Under the pieces are notes generated by a model. The model saw nothing but the letters and a program-made list of their open reading frames with translations. It made no database searches and was not told the DNA's origin. Of a DNA stretch of 64,000 nucleotides, positions 52,244 through 61,185 are shown in pieces. Position 1 is the stretch's first letter. Each line of letters begins with the position of its first letter. This DNA is from Duganella sp. CF458. Its GTDB lineage: Bacteria; Pseudomonadota; Gammaproteobacteria; Burkholderiales; Burkholderiaceae_D. The translations under genes and the position numbers were made by a program. The stretch is taken from assembly GCF_900113115.1 (NCBI RefSeq), contig NZ_FOOF01000005.1:62001-126000 (forward strand), read 5' to 3'.

Positions 52244-53254
52244 TCAGGCGACTTGCAGCACCAGCTTGCCGAAGTTCTTGCCTTCGAACAGCATCGTCAG
52301 CGCCTGCGGGAATTTTTCGATGCCTTGCACGACATCTTCCCGGCTCTTGATCTTGCCTTCCTGCAGCCATTTGCCGAGCGCGGCAACGGCTACGTGGTAA
52401 CGGTCTGCGTAATCGAACACGACCATGCCTTCCATGCGCGCGCGGTTCACCAGCAGGGACAGGTAATTGGCCGGACCTTTGACCGCCGTCGTGTTGTTGT
52501 ACTGCGAAATTGCGCCGCAGACCACGATGCGGGCCTTCAGGTTGATGCGCGTGAGAACGAGGTCGAGGATGTCGCCACCAACGTTGTCAAAGTATACGTC
52601 AACGCCATTTGGACAGTGTTCCTTCAGGCCGGCACGCACGTCGCCGCCCTTGTAGTCGATGCAGGCGTCGAAGCCGAGTTCATCGACCACGAAGTCGCAT
52701 TTTTCCTTGCCGCCGGCAATGCCGATCACGCGGCAACCGAGCTGCTTGGCAAGCTGGCCGACGGTCTGGCCGACCGCACCGGCCGCGCCGGACACCACCA
52801 CGGTTTCGCCGGCTTTCGGCTGGCCCACTTCCAGCAGGCCGAAGTAGGCCGTCATGCCGGGCATGCCGAGCGTGTTGAGCCAGGTGGTGGGCGGGGCCAG
52901 GCGGGTGTCGATCTTGTGCAGGCCGGCATGGCGGTCGTCGGCGGCGCCGATCCAGTATTGCTGCACGCCGAAGCCGCCGCCAAGCTGGTCGCCCACGGCA
53001 AAGCGCGGCGACCTGGAGGCGACCACCTCACCCAGGCCACCGGCGCGCATCACTTCGCCGATACCGACCGGGCGGATATAGGACTTGGCGTCGTTCATCC
53101 AGCCGCGCATGGCGGGGTCGAGCGACAGGTAGCGCGTCTTGACCAGCACTTCACCGTCGGCCAGCTCGCGCACCGGCTCCTTGGTCATTTGCCAGTCGCT
53201 GTCCTTGGGCAAGCCGACCGGGCGGGCGGCGAGGCGAAACTGGGTGTTCTCCAT
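52244..53254 (-). CDS. NADP-dependent oxidoreductase, CurA/MDR type
   Basis: A 336-residue zinc-free medium-chain reductase that probably reduces double bonds of enones. Marks: YLSLDPAMRGWMND, VVSGAAGAVGQTVGQLAKQL (NADP fold), GCRVIGIAGG, FDACIDYKG and VYFDNVGG, as in CurA and leukotriene B4 dehydrogenase. E. coli CurA acts on curcumin, but the natural substrate is unknown. AAAAAGGAGC precedes the ATG. Confidence 0.85.
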   Translation of the reverse strand: MENTQFRLAARPVGLPKDSDWQMTKEPVRELADGEVLVKTRYLSLDPAMRGWMNDAKSYIRPVGIGEVMRAGGLGEVVASRSPRFAVGDQLGGGFGVQQYWIGAADDRHAGLHKIDTRLAPPTTWLNTLGMPGMTAYFGLLEVGQPKAGETVVVSGAAGAVGQTVGQLAKQLGCRVIGIAGGKEKCDFVVDELGFDACIDYKGGDVRAGLKEHCPNGVDVYFDNVGGDILDLVLTRINLKARIVVCGAISQYNNTTAVKGPANYLSLLVNRARMEGMVVFDYADRYHVAVAALGKWLQEGKIKSREDVVQGIEKFPQALTMLFEGKNFGKLVLQVA

Positions 53255-53358
53255 AGTTGCTCCTTTTTTAGAAATAGTACGGTCATTCTATTCTGGAATT
53301 TGCCAGCCGTGGCAATGTTCATGCGACAATACCGTCCCGCCCATGACCTGAAAGTGCC

Positions 53359-54228
53359 ATGAATCACCCAGAATACATCCTCACGCTCTCTTGCCACGAC
53401 CAACGCGGCATCGTCCATCGTGTATCGGGATTCCTGGCTGAACATGGCTGCAACATCATCGATTCCGCCCAGTTTGGTGACGCGGAAACGCAACGTTTCT
53501 TCATGCGCGTGCACTTTGCGCGCGAGGATGCGGCCGTCAGCGACGCCGTGTTGCGCCAGGATTTCGCCAACATCGCACAGTCGATGGGCATGGAATGGGC
53601 GCTGCATGATGCGCACGCCAAGCCGCGGGTGATGCTGATGGTGTCCAAGATCGGACACTGCCTGAACGACCTGCTGTTCCGTTACAAGAGCGGACTGCTG
53701 CCGGTCGAGATTCCAGCCATCGTGTCCAACCACATGGACTTTTACCAGTTGGCGGCCAGCTACAACATCCCTTTCCATCACCTGCCGCTGGCAAGCGGCG
53801 CGCCGGAACAAGCCAAGCTGGCGCAGGAAGCGCGCATCGCTGAACTGATGGAAAACCACAAGGTGGACCTGGTGGTGCTGGCGCGCTACATGCAAATCCT
53901 GTCGCCGTCGATGTGCGAGCGCCTGAAAGGGAAGGCGATCAATATCCACCATTCCTTCCTGCCCAGCTTTAAAGGCGCCAAGCCGTATGCGCAGGCGCAC
54001 AAGCGCGGGGTGAAGCTGATCGGCGCCACCGCCCACTTCGTGACCGGCGACCTGGATGAAGGCCCGATCATCGAGCAGGACGTGGAGCGCGTCGATCACG
54101 CCATGGATTCGGATGCGCTGACCGCGATCGGCCGCGACGTCGAGTGCGTGGTGCTGGCGCGCGCTGTGAAATGGTTCGTCGAGCACCGCATCCTGCTGAA
54201 CGGCGACCGAACTGTCATCTTCAAATAA
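53359..54228 (+). CDS. purU: Formyltetrahydrofolate deformylase
   Basis: A 289-residue enzyme making formate and THF from 10-formyl-THF. N-terminal ACT domain (EYILTLSCHDQRGIVHRVSG, about 1-80), then a formyltransferase fold with VSNHMDFYQLAASYNIPFHH, AKGAINIHHSFLPSFKG-like segment (NIHHSFLPSFKGAKPYAQAH) and IGATAHFVTGDLDEGPIIEQ. The catalytic Asn, His and Asp are kept. The yaeQ gene follows after 17 bases. Confidence 0.95.
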   Translation: MNHPEYILTLSCHDQRGIVHRVSGFLAEHGCNIIDSAQFGDAETQRFFMRVHFAREDAAVSDAVLRQDFANIAQSMGMEWALHDAHAKPRVMLMVSKIGHCLNDLLFRYKSGLLPVEIPAIVSNHMDFYQLAASYNIPFHHLPLASGAPEQAKLAQEARIAELMENHKVDLVVLARYMQILSPSMCERLKGKAINIHHSFLPSFKGAKPYAQAHKRGVKLIGATAHFVTGDLDEGPIIEQDVERVDHAMDSDALTAIGRDVECVVLARAVKWFVEHRILLNGDRTVIFK

Positions 54229-54245
54229 CCAGTCATACCAAGTAA

Positions 54246-54782
54246 ATGGCACTGAAATCTACGATCTACAAGGCGGAACTGTCCATCGCGGACATGGACC
54301 GCAATTATTACGCCACCCATATGCTGACCCTGGCGCGCCATCCGTCCGAAACGGATGAACGCCTGATGGTACGCATCGTCGCCTTCGCCATCCACGCCGA
54401 TGAAGCGCTGGTGAACGCCAAGGGCATCTCCGATACCGAAGAGCCGGACCTGTGGCAGATGGACCTGACCGGCGCGATCCAGCTGTGGATCGAAGTCGGC
54501 CAGCCGGACGAGCGTCGCATCCTGAAGGCGGCCGGCCGTTCCGACAAGGTGATGGTGTATTCCTACAGCTCCGCTTCGCACGTATGGTGGAAGCAGCTCG
54601 CCAACAAGGTCGACCGCGCCAGGAACGTCAGCGTGGTGAACATCGATGCCGAGGCCAGCGCCGCGCTGGAGAAAATGGCGCAGCGTTCCATGCAGCTGCA
54701 GTGCACGATCCAGGACGGCCAGATCTGGCTGACCGACGGCGCCACCACCGTCGAAGTCCTGCGCGAGGTCTGGAAGGCCTGA
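54246..54782 (+). CDS. yaeQ: YaeQ-family protein
   Basis: A 178-residue protein with the family start MALKSTIYKAELSIADMDRN and marks YYATHMLTLARHPSETDERL and LWIEVGQPDERRILKAAGRS. YaeQ has a PD-(D/E)xK-like fold and was found by its ability to compensate for loss of RfaH. Its function is unclear. Confidence 0.95.
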   Translation: MALKSTIYKAELSIADMDRNYYATHMLTLARHPSETDERLMVRIVAFAIHADEALVNAKGISDTEEPDLWQMDLTGAIQLWIEVGQPDERRILKAAGRSDKVMVYSYSSASHVWWKQLANKVDRARNVSVVNIDAEASAALEKMAQRSMQLQCTIQDGQIWLTDGATTVEVLREVWKA

Positions 54783-54813
54783 GCCGGCGAACCGGTGGCA
54801 GAATGTGCTCATC

Positions 54814-55533
54814 ATGCTGCGCTACCTTATTGCACTGTTATTCACCGTCCATGGCGCCGCGGCCCAGGCGGTGACGCAGGCCGAAGTCATGGCTGGCTCG
54901 GCCAAGCTATACCGCGAGCAGATCGATGAACTGCGCAAGGGCTACCGCCTTGACGACGACCAGCGCTTTGGCGCCCGGGTGGCGGCGCTGGCGCATCCGC
55001 TGATCGAGCAGGCCAAGCGTGAATTCCCCGAGTCTGCCGCATGGGACTGGGAGTTGCATACCACGACCGACGGTGATGCCAACGCCTTCGCCATGGCAGG
55101 CGGCAAAATCCTGCTCAGCCGCGCCCATGTCGACGAGCTGGCGCTGACCGATGCCGAACTGGCAATGCTGCTGGCGCATGAAATCATGCACGCCGTGTTG
55201 CGCCACAACCTGAAGGAATTCGAGGAAGCTTTAAGGCTCGAACCGGCGCGGGCGACGCAACCATATCCGGAGTTCGAGCACGACATCGACCACGATCATG
55301 CGCTGATGCGCAAGCTGGCGACTTTCAACCAGCGGCAGGAAATGGAAGCCGATCGCGAAGGGCTGCTGTTTGCGATGCGCGCAGGCTGGTCGCCGCAGGC
55401 GCTGGCGGCCTATTTCCGCAAGCTCGCAAAGCAAAGCCACTATCCCAATTTTGATCGCTTCGACCATCCTTCACCCGCCAGCCGCTGGCGCGCGGCGCGG
55501 GAACTGGCCAAGCAAATGGACGCGTCGCGCTAA
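54814..55533 (+). CDS. M48-type zinc metalloprotease, exported
   Basis: A 239-residue protein with signal peptide (MLRYLIALLFTVHGAAAQA). The M48 motif is HEIMH in LLAHEIMHAVLRHNL (near residues 122-130), with the third ligand Glu in RQEMEADREGLLFAMRAGW. It lacks the TPR part of BepA. ATG 54814 is chosen for the signal peptide; a GTG at 54805 is possible. Confidence 0.85.
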   Translation: MLRYLIALLFTVHGAAAQAVTQAEVMAGSAKLYREQIDELRKGYRLDDDQRFGARVAALAHPLIEQAKREFPESAAWDWELHTTTDGDANAFAMAGGKILLSRAHVDELALTDAELAMLLAHEIMHAVLRHNLKEFEEALRLEPARATQPYPEFEHDIDHDHALMRKLATFNQRQEMEADREGLLFAMRAGWSPQALAAYFRKLAKQSHYPNFDRFDHPSPASRWRAARELAKQMDASR

Positions 55534-55535
55534 GC

Positions 55536-55541
55536 TATAAT
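55536..55541 (+). promoter_or_regulatory. -10 box of a putative leaderless promoter
   Basis: TATAAT (perfect) ends 7 bases before ATG 55549. The site also covers the upstream ATG at 55540, which is therefore not the likely start. Confidence 0.5.
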
Positions 55542-55548
55542 GCCCGCC

Positions 55549-55968
55549 ATGCGTATGAAATCGTCAACCCGCCTGCGTTGGATCTGGATCGCGTGCTTCG
55601 CCATCCTGATGAACGCGCTTGCGCCGGCAATTTCGCATGCAGTGAACGGCAAGCCTCACACCTGGGAAATCTGCCTGAACGACGGCACCCGCGTGAGCGG
55701 CGTCGGCGAGCTCGATTACGCGACCTTCGTCGCCGTGACCGACCGCGCCAAGGCACAATCCCCGGCGCAACCGATGGCGCAGATGGACATGGAAGACTGT
55801 TCCTACTGCCTGCCGCATGCAGGCTGGTTTGGCTTGCCGCCGTCCGGCCTTGTCTTGCCGCTGCCGCTCGATAGCGCGGCCCTGCGCCCAACCCTGTTCT
55901 ACCAGTCGCCACTACCATTACCGGTGTGGTCGGCGTCCAATCCGCGAGGACCGCCTGCGCACGCCTGA
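55549..55968 (+). CDS. DUF2946 protein (putative copper-linked)
   Basis: A 139-residue protein: signal peptide or anchor (LRWIWIACFAILMNALAPAI), then the DUF2946 pattern with a Cys pair (WEICLNDG, MDMEDCSYCLPHAGWFG). Histidine, methionine and cysteine residues could bind metal. DUF2946 genes often sit next to copper chaperone and TonB receptor genes, as here. First gene of the copper set. ATG 55549 is chosen because TATAAT overlaps the upstream ATG. Confidence 0.75.
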   Translation: MRMKSSTRLRWIWIACFAILMNALAPAISHAVNGKPHTWEICLNDGTRVSGVGELDYATFVAVTDRAKAQSPAQPMAQMDMEDCSYCLPHAGWFGLPPSGLVLPLPLDSAALRPTLFYQSPLPLPVWSASNPRGPPAHA

Positions 55969-56003
55969 TCTCGTCCCCCATTTAACGAATCAAGGAGTGA
56001 AAA

Positions 56004-56450
56004 ATGAAAAAGCAGGTCTTCGCGTTCGCAATGACGATCGCCTTCGCCGCATCCGCCGCGGCACAAGTTACCGTGCGCGAGCCATGGATTCGCGCGACCG
56101 TGCCGGCCGCACAGGCGACCGGTGCCTTCATGGAGCTGGTCGCCAAACAGGACGCGCGCCTGGTCGAGGTGCGCTCGCCAGCCGCCGGTATTATTGAAAT
56201 CCACCAGATGTCGATGCAGGGCGACCGCATGATGATGTCGGCTGTCGAAGGCATCGACCTGCCAGCGGGCAAAACCGTGGCGCTGGCATCCGGCGGCTAC
56301 CACATCATGATGATGGACCTGAAGCGGCAGATGAAGGCGGGCGAAACCGTCCCCATGACGCTGGTCTTCCAGGGTAAAGGCAAGAAGCAGGAGACGGTGG
56401 AAGTGCAGGTGCCGGTCAAGCCCCTGTCCTATACCGCTCCCAAGCACTAA
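56004..56450 (+). CDS. PCu(A)C copper chaperone
   Basis: A 148-residue periplasmic protein with a signal peptide (FAFAMTIAFAASAAA). Copper ligands fit the family H-x(n)-M-x21-H-x-M pattern: IEIHQMSMQGDRMMMSAVEG and SGGYHIMMMDLKRQMK. PCu(A)C delivers Cu(I) to cytochrome oxidases or takes it up. AAGGAG precedes the ATG. Confidence 0.9.
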   Translation: MKKQVFAFAMTIAFAASAAAQVTVREPWIRATVPAAQATGAFMELVAKQDARLVEVRSPAAGIIEIHQMSMQGDRMMMSAVEGIDLPAGKTVALASGGYHIMMMDLKRQMKAGETVPMTLVFQGKGKKQETVEVQVPVKPLSYTAPKH

Positions 56451-56460
56451 GGAGCCAACC

Positions 56461-56847
56461 ATGAAAAAATACCTGATGGCCGCGGCATTGCTTGCGGCGA
56501 CGTCCGCGCACGCCCATATTTCGCTGGAACAGCGCGAATTCGCGGCGGGAAGCTACCAGAAGCTGGTGTTCCGGGTCGGCCATGGCTGTAACGGCAGTCC
56601 GACAGTGGCGGTCAGCATCCGCCTGCCGGAAGGATTTGCACCGATGCGGCCAATGCTGAAGAGCGGCTGGAGCATTGAGCGCACGCCCGACAGCCTGACC
56701 TGGCGTGGCGGCCCATTGCTTGACGACTTCTACGATGAATTCGTCATGTTCGGCAAGTTGCCGGCAGCGGGTCGTCATACCTTCAAGATCGTCCAGTCCT
56801 GCCAGTTCGACAGCGCGAACTGGGAAGTCATTCTCGAAACGCGTTAA
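56461..56847 (+). CDS. YcnI-like copper-binding protein (DUF1775)
   Basis: A 128-residue protein. The signal peptide ends at AHAHISLEQ, leaving a mature protein with an N-terminal His; YcnI uses a histidine brace for Cu(II). Later marks are FRVGHGCNGSPTVAVSIRLP and KSGWSIERTPDSLTWRGG. It starts 10 bases after the PCu(A)C gene, typical of ycnI neighbours. It is shorter than YcnI from Bacillus because it lacks the C-terminal anchor. Confidence 0.85.
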   Translation: MKKYLMAAALLAATSAHAHISLEQREFAAGSYQKLVFRVGHGCNGSPTVAVSIRLPEGFAPMRPMLKSGWSIERTPDSLTWRGGPLLDDFYDEFVMFGKLPAAGRHTFKIVQSCQFDSANWEVILETR

Positions 56848-56856
56848 GGACCGGTC

Positions 56857-59091
56857 ATGACACTCCAATACAAACCGCTGGCAGCAATGCTGGCGGCGAT
56901 GGGCTTCGCTTGCCCGGCGCTAGCGGACCACGTGGTGACGGTCAACGGCGGCCGCCCGACATCGTTGCCTACCCAAATCCCGACCACGATCGAGGGCATC
57001 ACCGGCGCGCAGGTTGAAGATCGCATCAATGCCTTCGACAGCGAGGACGCGCTGAAATACCTGCCAAGCCTGAACGTGCGCAAGCGCTTCATTGGCGACT
57101 ATGACCATGCCGTGCTGGCCAGCCGCGCTTCCGGCACTGGGAATAGCGCGCGTTCGCTGGTGTATGCCGATGGCATCCTGTTGTCCAACCTGCTGGGGAA
57201 CGGCGCGACCTATACGCCGCGCTGGGGACTGGTAACGCCCGAGGAGATTGAACGCGTCGATGTGCTGTATGGCCCGTTTTCGGCGGCGTATGCAGGCAAC
57301 TCGGTGGGCGCCGTGGTGGACTTCCAGACGCGCATGCCGAGCAAGCTGGAGGCGCATGCCAAGCTGTCGTGGGCCGGCCAGGATTTCGAGCAGTATGGGA
57401 CCGATTCGCGGCATACCGGCCGCCAGTACAGCGCCTCGCTGGGCAACCGCGCGGGAGCGCTGTCATGGTGGGTGAACCTGTCCCGACTCGATAGCGATGG
57501 CCAGCCGATTGGCTTCGCCAACAAGCTGCTGTCGTCCGGCGTCACGCCGAAGGCGGGTGAGCCGGCCGGCGTGCCGGTGACTGGCGCTATCGCGGACCGC
57601 AATCCATCCGGCAAGGACTGGTACATCCTTGGCAGCACAGGCCAGGTGAACACGGTGCAGGATCATGCCAAGGTGAAGCTGGCTTACGATGTCTCGCCAA
57701 CGCTGCGTGCCAGCTATACGATGGGCTGGTGGCAGAACGATGTCGTGCGCAGCGTGGAATCGTACTTGCGTGACAGCGCCGGCAATGAGGTGTCCAGCGG
57801 CGCGATCAATATCGGCGGCAAGCGATTCACGCTGCTGCCTTCCGATTTTGCCGGCGCGCGCGCCGACCTTGAGCATGTAATGCACGGGCTGTCGCTGAAG
57901 ACGCATGGGCGCGGCAGTTTCAATTGGGAGATCGCCGGCAGTGCCTACGACTACTCGCGCGACTTGGCGCGCGTGCCGACCGGAGGCGGGCGGGGCAACT
58001 TGACCGATATGGGCGGTAGCGGCTGGAATACGCTGGCGTTGCGCGGCAACTGGCGTGCCGGGATCGCGCATCAGGTGGAGTTTGGCGCGCAGCGTGAGAG
58101 CGCCAAGCTGCGCACACATGTGACCAGCCTGGCGGATTGGGTTGCAGGCGAGGGCGGCAAGCATGTGTCGACCTTCAACGGCAATACCCGCCTCGAAAGC
58201 CTGTATGCGCAGGATACCTGGCGCCTGTCGCCTGAATGGAAGGCGACGTTGGGCCTGCGGCATGAAACCTGGCGTGCGTATGGCGGTGAGATTTCGGGCG
58301 CGGCCGGCAAGCTGCTGCCATTCAGCGATCGCCGCGAACAGGCGTGGTCACCCAAGGCCGCTTTGGCGTGGCGAGCGGACGAAGCCTGGACGCTTAAGGC
58401 ATCGGCGGGTCGCGCGGTGCGCAATCCAACTGCGGCGGAGCTGTTCCAGGGCTCGATTGTGGACGACAAGATCGTCAACACCGATCCGAACCTGCACGCG
58501 GAGAAGTCGTGGACCAGTGAGCTGACGGCGGAGCATATGACGGCGAAGGGCAGCAGGCGTGTCACACTGTTCAGCGAAGGCACGCGCGACGCGCTGTACT
58601 CGCAGCCGCTGACTTCTACGGTCAATACGGTGCAGAACGTTGGCAAGATCCGCACGCGCGGGCTGGAATTTTCGCAACAGGCGGATGATGTCTTTACGCA
58701 CGGGCTAGCGCTGCAAGGCAGCCTTACCTACGCGGATTCGGAGATTGTGTCGAACGACGCCATGCCGTCCAGTGTCGGCAAGCGGCAGCCGCGAGTGCCC
58801 AAATGGCGCGCAAATATGCTGGCGTCCTACCATGTTGGCCAGCATTGGACCGGGACGTTCGGCGTGCGCTACAGCGGCAAGCAATACGGCACGCTCGATA
58901 ATAGCGATCCGAATGGCTCGACGTACATGGGCGTGTCCGACTACCTGGTTGCCGACGTGCGCTTGCGTTATCGTTTCAACCGCCAGTGGACGGCGTCGGT
59001 CGGCATCGACAACTTGAACGGCGAAAAGTACTGGGCCTTCCACCCGTACGCCCAGCGTACCGTCAGCGCCGACCTCAAATTCGACCTCTGA
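56857..59091 (+). CDS. TonB-dependent outer-membrane receptor (likely copper)
   Basis: A 744-residue receptor: signal peptide (AAMLAAMGFACPALA), plug domain (about 35-165, EDALKYLPSLNVRKRF, LVYADGILLSNLLG, EEIERVDVLYGPFSAAYAGN), and a 22-strand barrel ending in SADLKFDL. It imports a large or scarce ligand using energy from TonB. The cluster with DUF2946, PCu(A)C and YcnI suggests copper (compare OprC), but this is inference. It is the last gene, followed by a terminator. Confidence 0.85.
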   Translation: MTLQYKPLAAMLAAMGFACPALADHVVTVNGGRPTSLPTQIPTTIEGITGAQVEDRINAFDSEDALKYLPSLNVRKRFIGDYDHAVLASRASGTGNSARSLVYADGILLSNLLGNGATYTPRWGLVTPEEIERVDVLYGPFSAAYAGNSVGAVVDFQTRMPSKLEAHAKLSWAGQDFEQYGTDSRHTGRQYSASLGNRAGALSWWVNLSRLDSDGQPIGFANKLLSSGVTPKAGEPAGVPVTGAIADRNPSGKDWYILGSTGQVNTVQDHAKVKLAYDVSPTLRASYTMGWWQNDVVRSVESYLRDSAGNEVSSGAINIGGKRFTLLPSDFAGARADLEHVMHGLSLKTHGRGSFNWEIAGSAYDYSRDLARVPTGGGRGNLTDMGGSGWNTLALRGNWRAGIAHQVEFGAQRESAKLRTHVTSLADWVAGEGGKHVSTFNGNTRLESLYAQDTWRLSPEWKATLGLRHETWRAYGGEISGAAGKLLPFSDRREQAWSPKAALAWRADEAWTLKASAGRAVRNPTAAELFQGSIVDDKIVNTDPNLHAEKSWTSELTAEHMTAKGSRRVTLFSEGTRDALYSQPLTSTVNTVQNVGKIRTRGLEFSQQADDVFTHGLALQGSLTYADSEIVSNDAMPSSVGKRQPRVPKWRANMLASYHVGQHWTGTFGVRYSGKQYGTLDNSDPNGSTYMGVSDYLVADVRLRYRFNRQWTASVGIDNLNGEKYWAFHPYAQRTVSADLKFDL

Positions 59092-59107
59092 CGTGCCCCT
59101 GCGTCCC

Positions 59108-59136
59108 ACGCCCCGCCCGTCGGGGCGTTTTCCTTT
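59108..59136 (+). terminator. Rho-independent terminator
   Basis: Arms 59108-59115 and 59121-59128 form an 8-bp GC-rich stem with a 5-base loop, followed by a T-rich tract. It ends the copper operon. Confidence 0.85.
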
Positions 59137-59169
59137 GCGTTGCGCCAAAGCGTTGGCCTGCCAGATTTC

Positions 59170-59175
59170 TACAAT
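59170..59175 (+). promoter_or_regulatory. -10 box of a putative leaderless promoter (Rpn gene)
   Basis: TACAAT ends 6 bases before ATG 59182. A GAGG lies between, too close to be a normal ribosome site. Confidence 0.4.
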
Positions 59176-59181
59176 CGAGGC

Positions 59182-60240
59182 ATGCACCTTTCTCATGATC
59201 CGGCATTCAAACGTCTGTTCGCTTATCCAGAAGTGGTGCACGCGCTGCTAACACTTGTACCTGGTTGCCCAGTGGCAGCTGAAACCCGCTTCGACCGTGT
59301 GAACTGCAGCTTTACCAGCAGCACTGAGCGGCAGCGCTACGCTGACATGGTGTGGCGCGTGAAGAGCGCGCATGCCGAGTTTCATGTCTTGATTGAATTT
59401 CAATCTTCAGTCGACCGGCAAATGGTGCAGCGGATGAAAGTTTATGCCGGATTGCTCGCTCAAGACTTCTGCGCCCAGCATAAAACGCGGGAACTTTTGG
59501 ATATCTTGCCTGTCGTAGTCTACTCAGGTCGCCGGAAATGGCCCAACCAGCGCACTGGTATCCCTTCTTGGCTTAAGCCATTTCAAGAAGGCAAGGCCTT
59601 CTTCCTCATTGACGAGGAAACGGCTGGCGATTTAATCATCGGAGACCTGATTCGCCTGGTGCGGGCGGATTCGGTGGCACAAGTAGTGCGCTCCGCTCAT
59701 GCATTACTAGCCTGGCCTATGGCGAGTGAGGGGCTGCGGCAGGAAGTTTGCAGGATCGCGAACGAACGTGTGGAAGTTTTTAGGACTAACTGGGAGGGCG
59801 TTATGGATGACAGGGCGAAAGCGAAAAGTGTGCGTGTGCCGACGCTTGAGGAAACGAGGCAATTGTCCGAGTTGGCCGATATGATTATCGACGTCATGAA
59901 AGATGCACCGGAGGTCAAGCGCTTGATGGCAGCTCGGACCGAGGCGCGGCGTGAAGGTGCGGAGGCAGGGCGGCAAGAAGGATGGCAAGAAGGGCGGCAA
60001 GAAGGGCGGCAAGAGGGACGGCAAGAAGGACGGCAAGAAGGACGGCAAGAAGGACGGCAAGAAGGACGGGGCGACGTACTGAGGGAATTGCTGGGCAGCG
60101 CGTGCGAAGCAGATGGCTACTTACGGCCAATTCAGGTGGGAATGATTGCAAATGCAGAGACGTGTCAACTGCAGCGCTGGGTGCAGCGCGTCATGGCGGG
60201 TGAAAAGCTGGAGCAGGTGTTGGTGGAGGGTGGCCCGTGA
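59182..60240 (+). CDS. Rpn-family PD-(D/E)xK nuclease/transposase-like protein
   Basis: A 352-residue protein. The N-terminal part has the Rpn/PD-(D/E)XK pattern: HDPAFKRLFAYPEVVHALLT, ADMVWRVKSAHAEFHVLIEF-type core with D and E-x-Q, then LLDILPVVVYSG. A repeat region (about 264-296, GRQEG units) leads to a short C-terminal domain like DUF4351 (VLRELLGSACEADGYLRPIQ). Rpn proteins nick DNA and promote recombination; some act in phage defence. ATG 59182 is chosen because TACAAT sits before it. Confidence 0.85.
   Translation: MHLSHDPAFKRLFAYPEVVHALLTLVPGCPVAAETRFDRVNCSFTSSTERQRYADMVWRVKSAHAEFHVLIEFQSSVDRQMVQRMKVYAGLLAQDFCAQHKTRELLDILPVVVYSGRRKWPNQRTGIPSWLKPFQEGKAFFLIDEETAGDLIIGDLIRLVRADSVAQVVRSAHALLAWPMASEGLRQEVCRIANERVEVFRTNWEGVMDDRAKAKSVRVPTLEETRQLSELADMIIDVMKDAPEVKRLMAARTEARREGAEAGRQEGWQEGRQEGRQEGRQEGRQEGRQEGRQEGRGDVLRELLGSACEADGYLRPIQVGMIANAETCQLQRWVQRVMAGEKLEQVLVEGGP
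59972..60067 (+). repeat. Eight 12-bp tandem repeats in the Rpn gene
   Basis: Eight units of about GGCAAGAAGGAC (four identical units at 60020-60067). They give RQEG repeats and keep frame at any copy number, as 12 is a multiple of three. The number is likely to vary by slippage. Confidence 0.95.
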
Positions 60241-60275
60241 AGCTTGTGGCGACACGGGCCGGGACAAAACTCTGA

Positions 60276-61046
60276 TCAGTTCGGGCCGCCAGCCAGGCGT
60301 TTCACGCTGCCGGAACCCATGACGCTCTTGGTCAGTTGCGGCTCGCCGTAGTAGCTGACATCGCCCGAGCCGGCCACGCTGACGGACAGCGATTGCTTGG
60401 CCCACACCACCGCCTGGCCCGAGCCGCCGATGCTGACTGCGGCTTCGCGTGTCGCCAGTTGTCCGGTACTGACCTTGCCGGAGCCGCCAATCGACACTTT
60501 CAGCTTGTCGGTCGAGCCGGTTGCCTTCAGGTTGCCACTGCCGCCCAGGGACACGGTGACTGATTCGCCTTCGATATTGCGCAGGTTCATGGAACCCGAG
60601 CCGCCGACATTGAAGGACAGCTTGCCGCCACGCAGGCCTTCCGCATCAACCGAGCCGGAACCGCCGACCGAAATGCGCTCCAGCTTCTTAGCGGTGATCA
60701 CCACCTTCAGGTTGCGCGTATCGAACTGCAGGTTAGGGCGGATAGGGCGAACTTGCAGGGTGCCGTCTTCGACCACGGTTTCGATCAATGGCAGGATGTT
60801 GTCATCCGTCTCAATGCTCACGCTTTCCGCGCTGCCGATGCGCACTTCCACGCTGCCTGGCAGGCCCAGGCCGAGGCCGGTGAAGTTGGCCGCTTCGCGT
60901 GCCTGCTTGGAGATCTTGCCATTGCCCTGGACACGTTCGCCGGCAAACCAGCCCAGCGGAGCGGCCGATACCACGGCGACTGGGGCTGCAACAGCAAATA
61001 CGGAAGCGGCGATCAGGGCGTTGCGCACTGCAGCAGACATTTTCAT
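60276..61046 (-). CDS. DUF2807 (GIN-domain) exported protein
   Basis: A 256-residue protein with a signal peptide (LIAASVFAVAAPVAVVSAA). Seven G-S-G turns spaced about 17-25 residues apart (VGGSGS, VGGSGS, LGGSGN, IGGSGK, IGGSGQ, VAGSGD, VMGSGS) mark coils of a beta-helix, the DUF2807 pattern. Members are predicted adhesins or envelope proteins. GAGGAG precedes ATG 61046. Function unknown. Confidence 0.85.
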   Translation of the reverse strand: MKMSAAVRNALIAASVFAVAAPVAVVSAAPLGWFAGERVQGNGKISKQAREAANFTGLGLGLPGSVEVRIGSAESVSIETDDNILPLIETVVEDGTLQVRPIRPNLQFDTRNLKVVITAKKLERISVGGSGSVDAEGLRGGKLSFNVGGSGSMNLRNIEGESVTVSLGGSGNLKATGSTDKLKVSIGGSGKVSTGQLATREAAVSIGGSGQAVVWAKQSLSVSVAGSGDVSYYGEPQLTKSVMGSGSVKRLAGGPN

Positions 61047-61172
61047 CGTGTTTCTCCTCAATTTGAATGAGATGCATCGTATCGAAGGCGGCGCTACTGC
61101 GCCCGCTCGTTGCGACAGGACGCTTCCTCGCAGGAACAGAATGCAAATGTCAGGGACAGGGCGTCGCTCCTG

Positions 61173-61178
61173 TATCAT
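61173..61178 (+). promoter_or_regulatory. -10 box of a putative leaderless promoter (rlmI remnant)
   Basis: TATCAT ends 7 bases before ATG 61186. It lies upstream of a gene that looks truncated, so the promoter may now drive the remnant or read on to the ATPase gene. Confidence 0.4.
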
Positions 61179-61185
61179 TTCGCCC

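Noticed and set aside
59982..60203. The 12-bp repeats in the Rpn gene as a CRISPR array.
   Set aside because: The units are contiguous without spacers, too short, and lie inside a coding frame.
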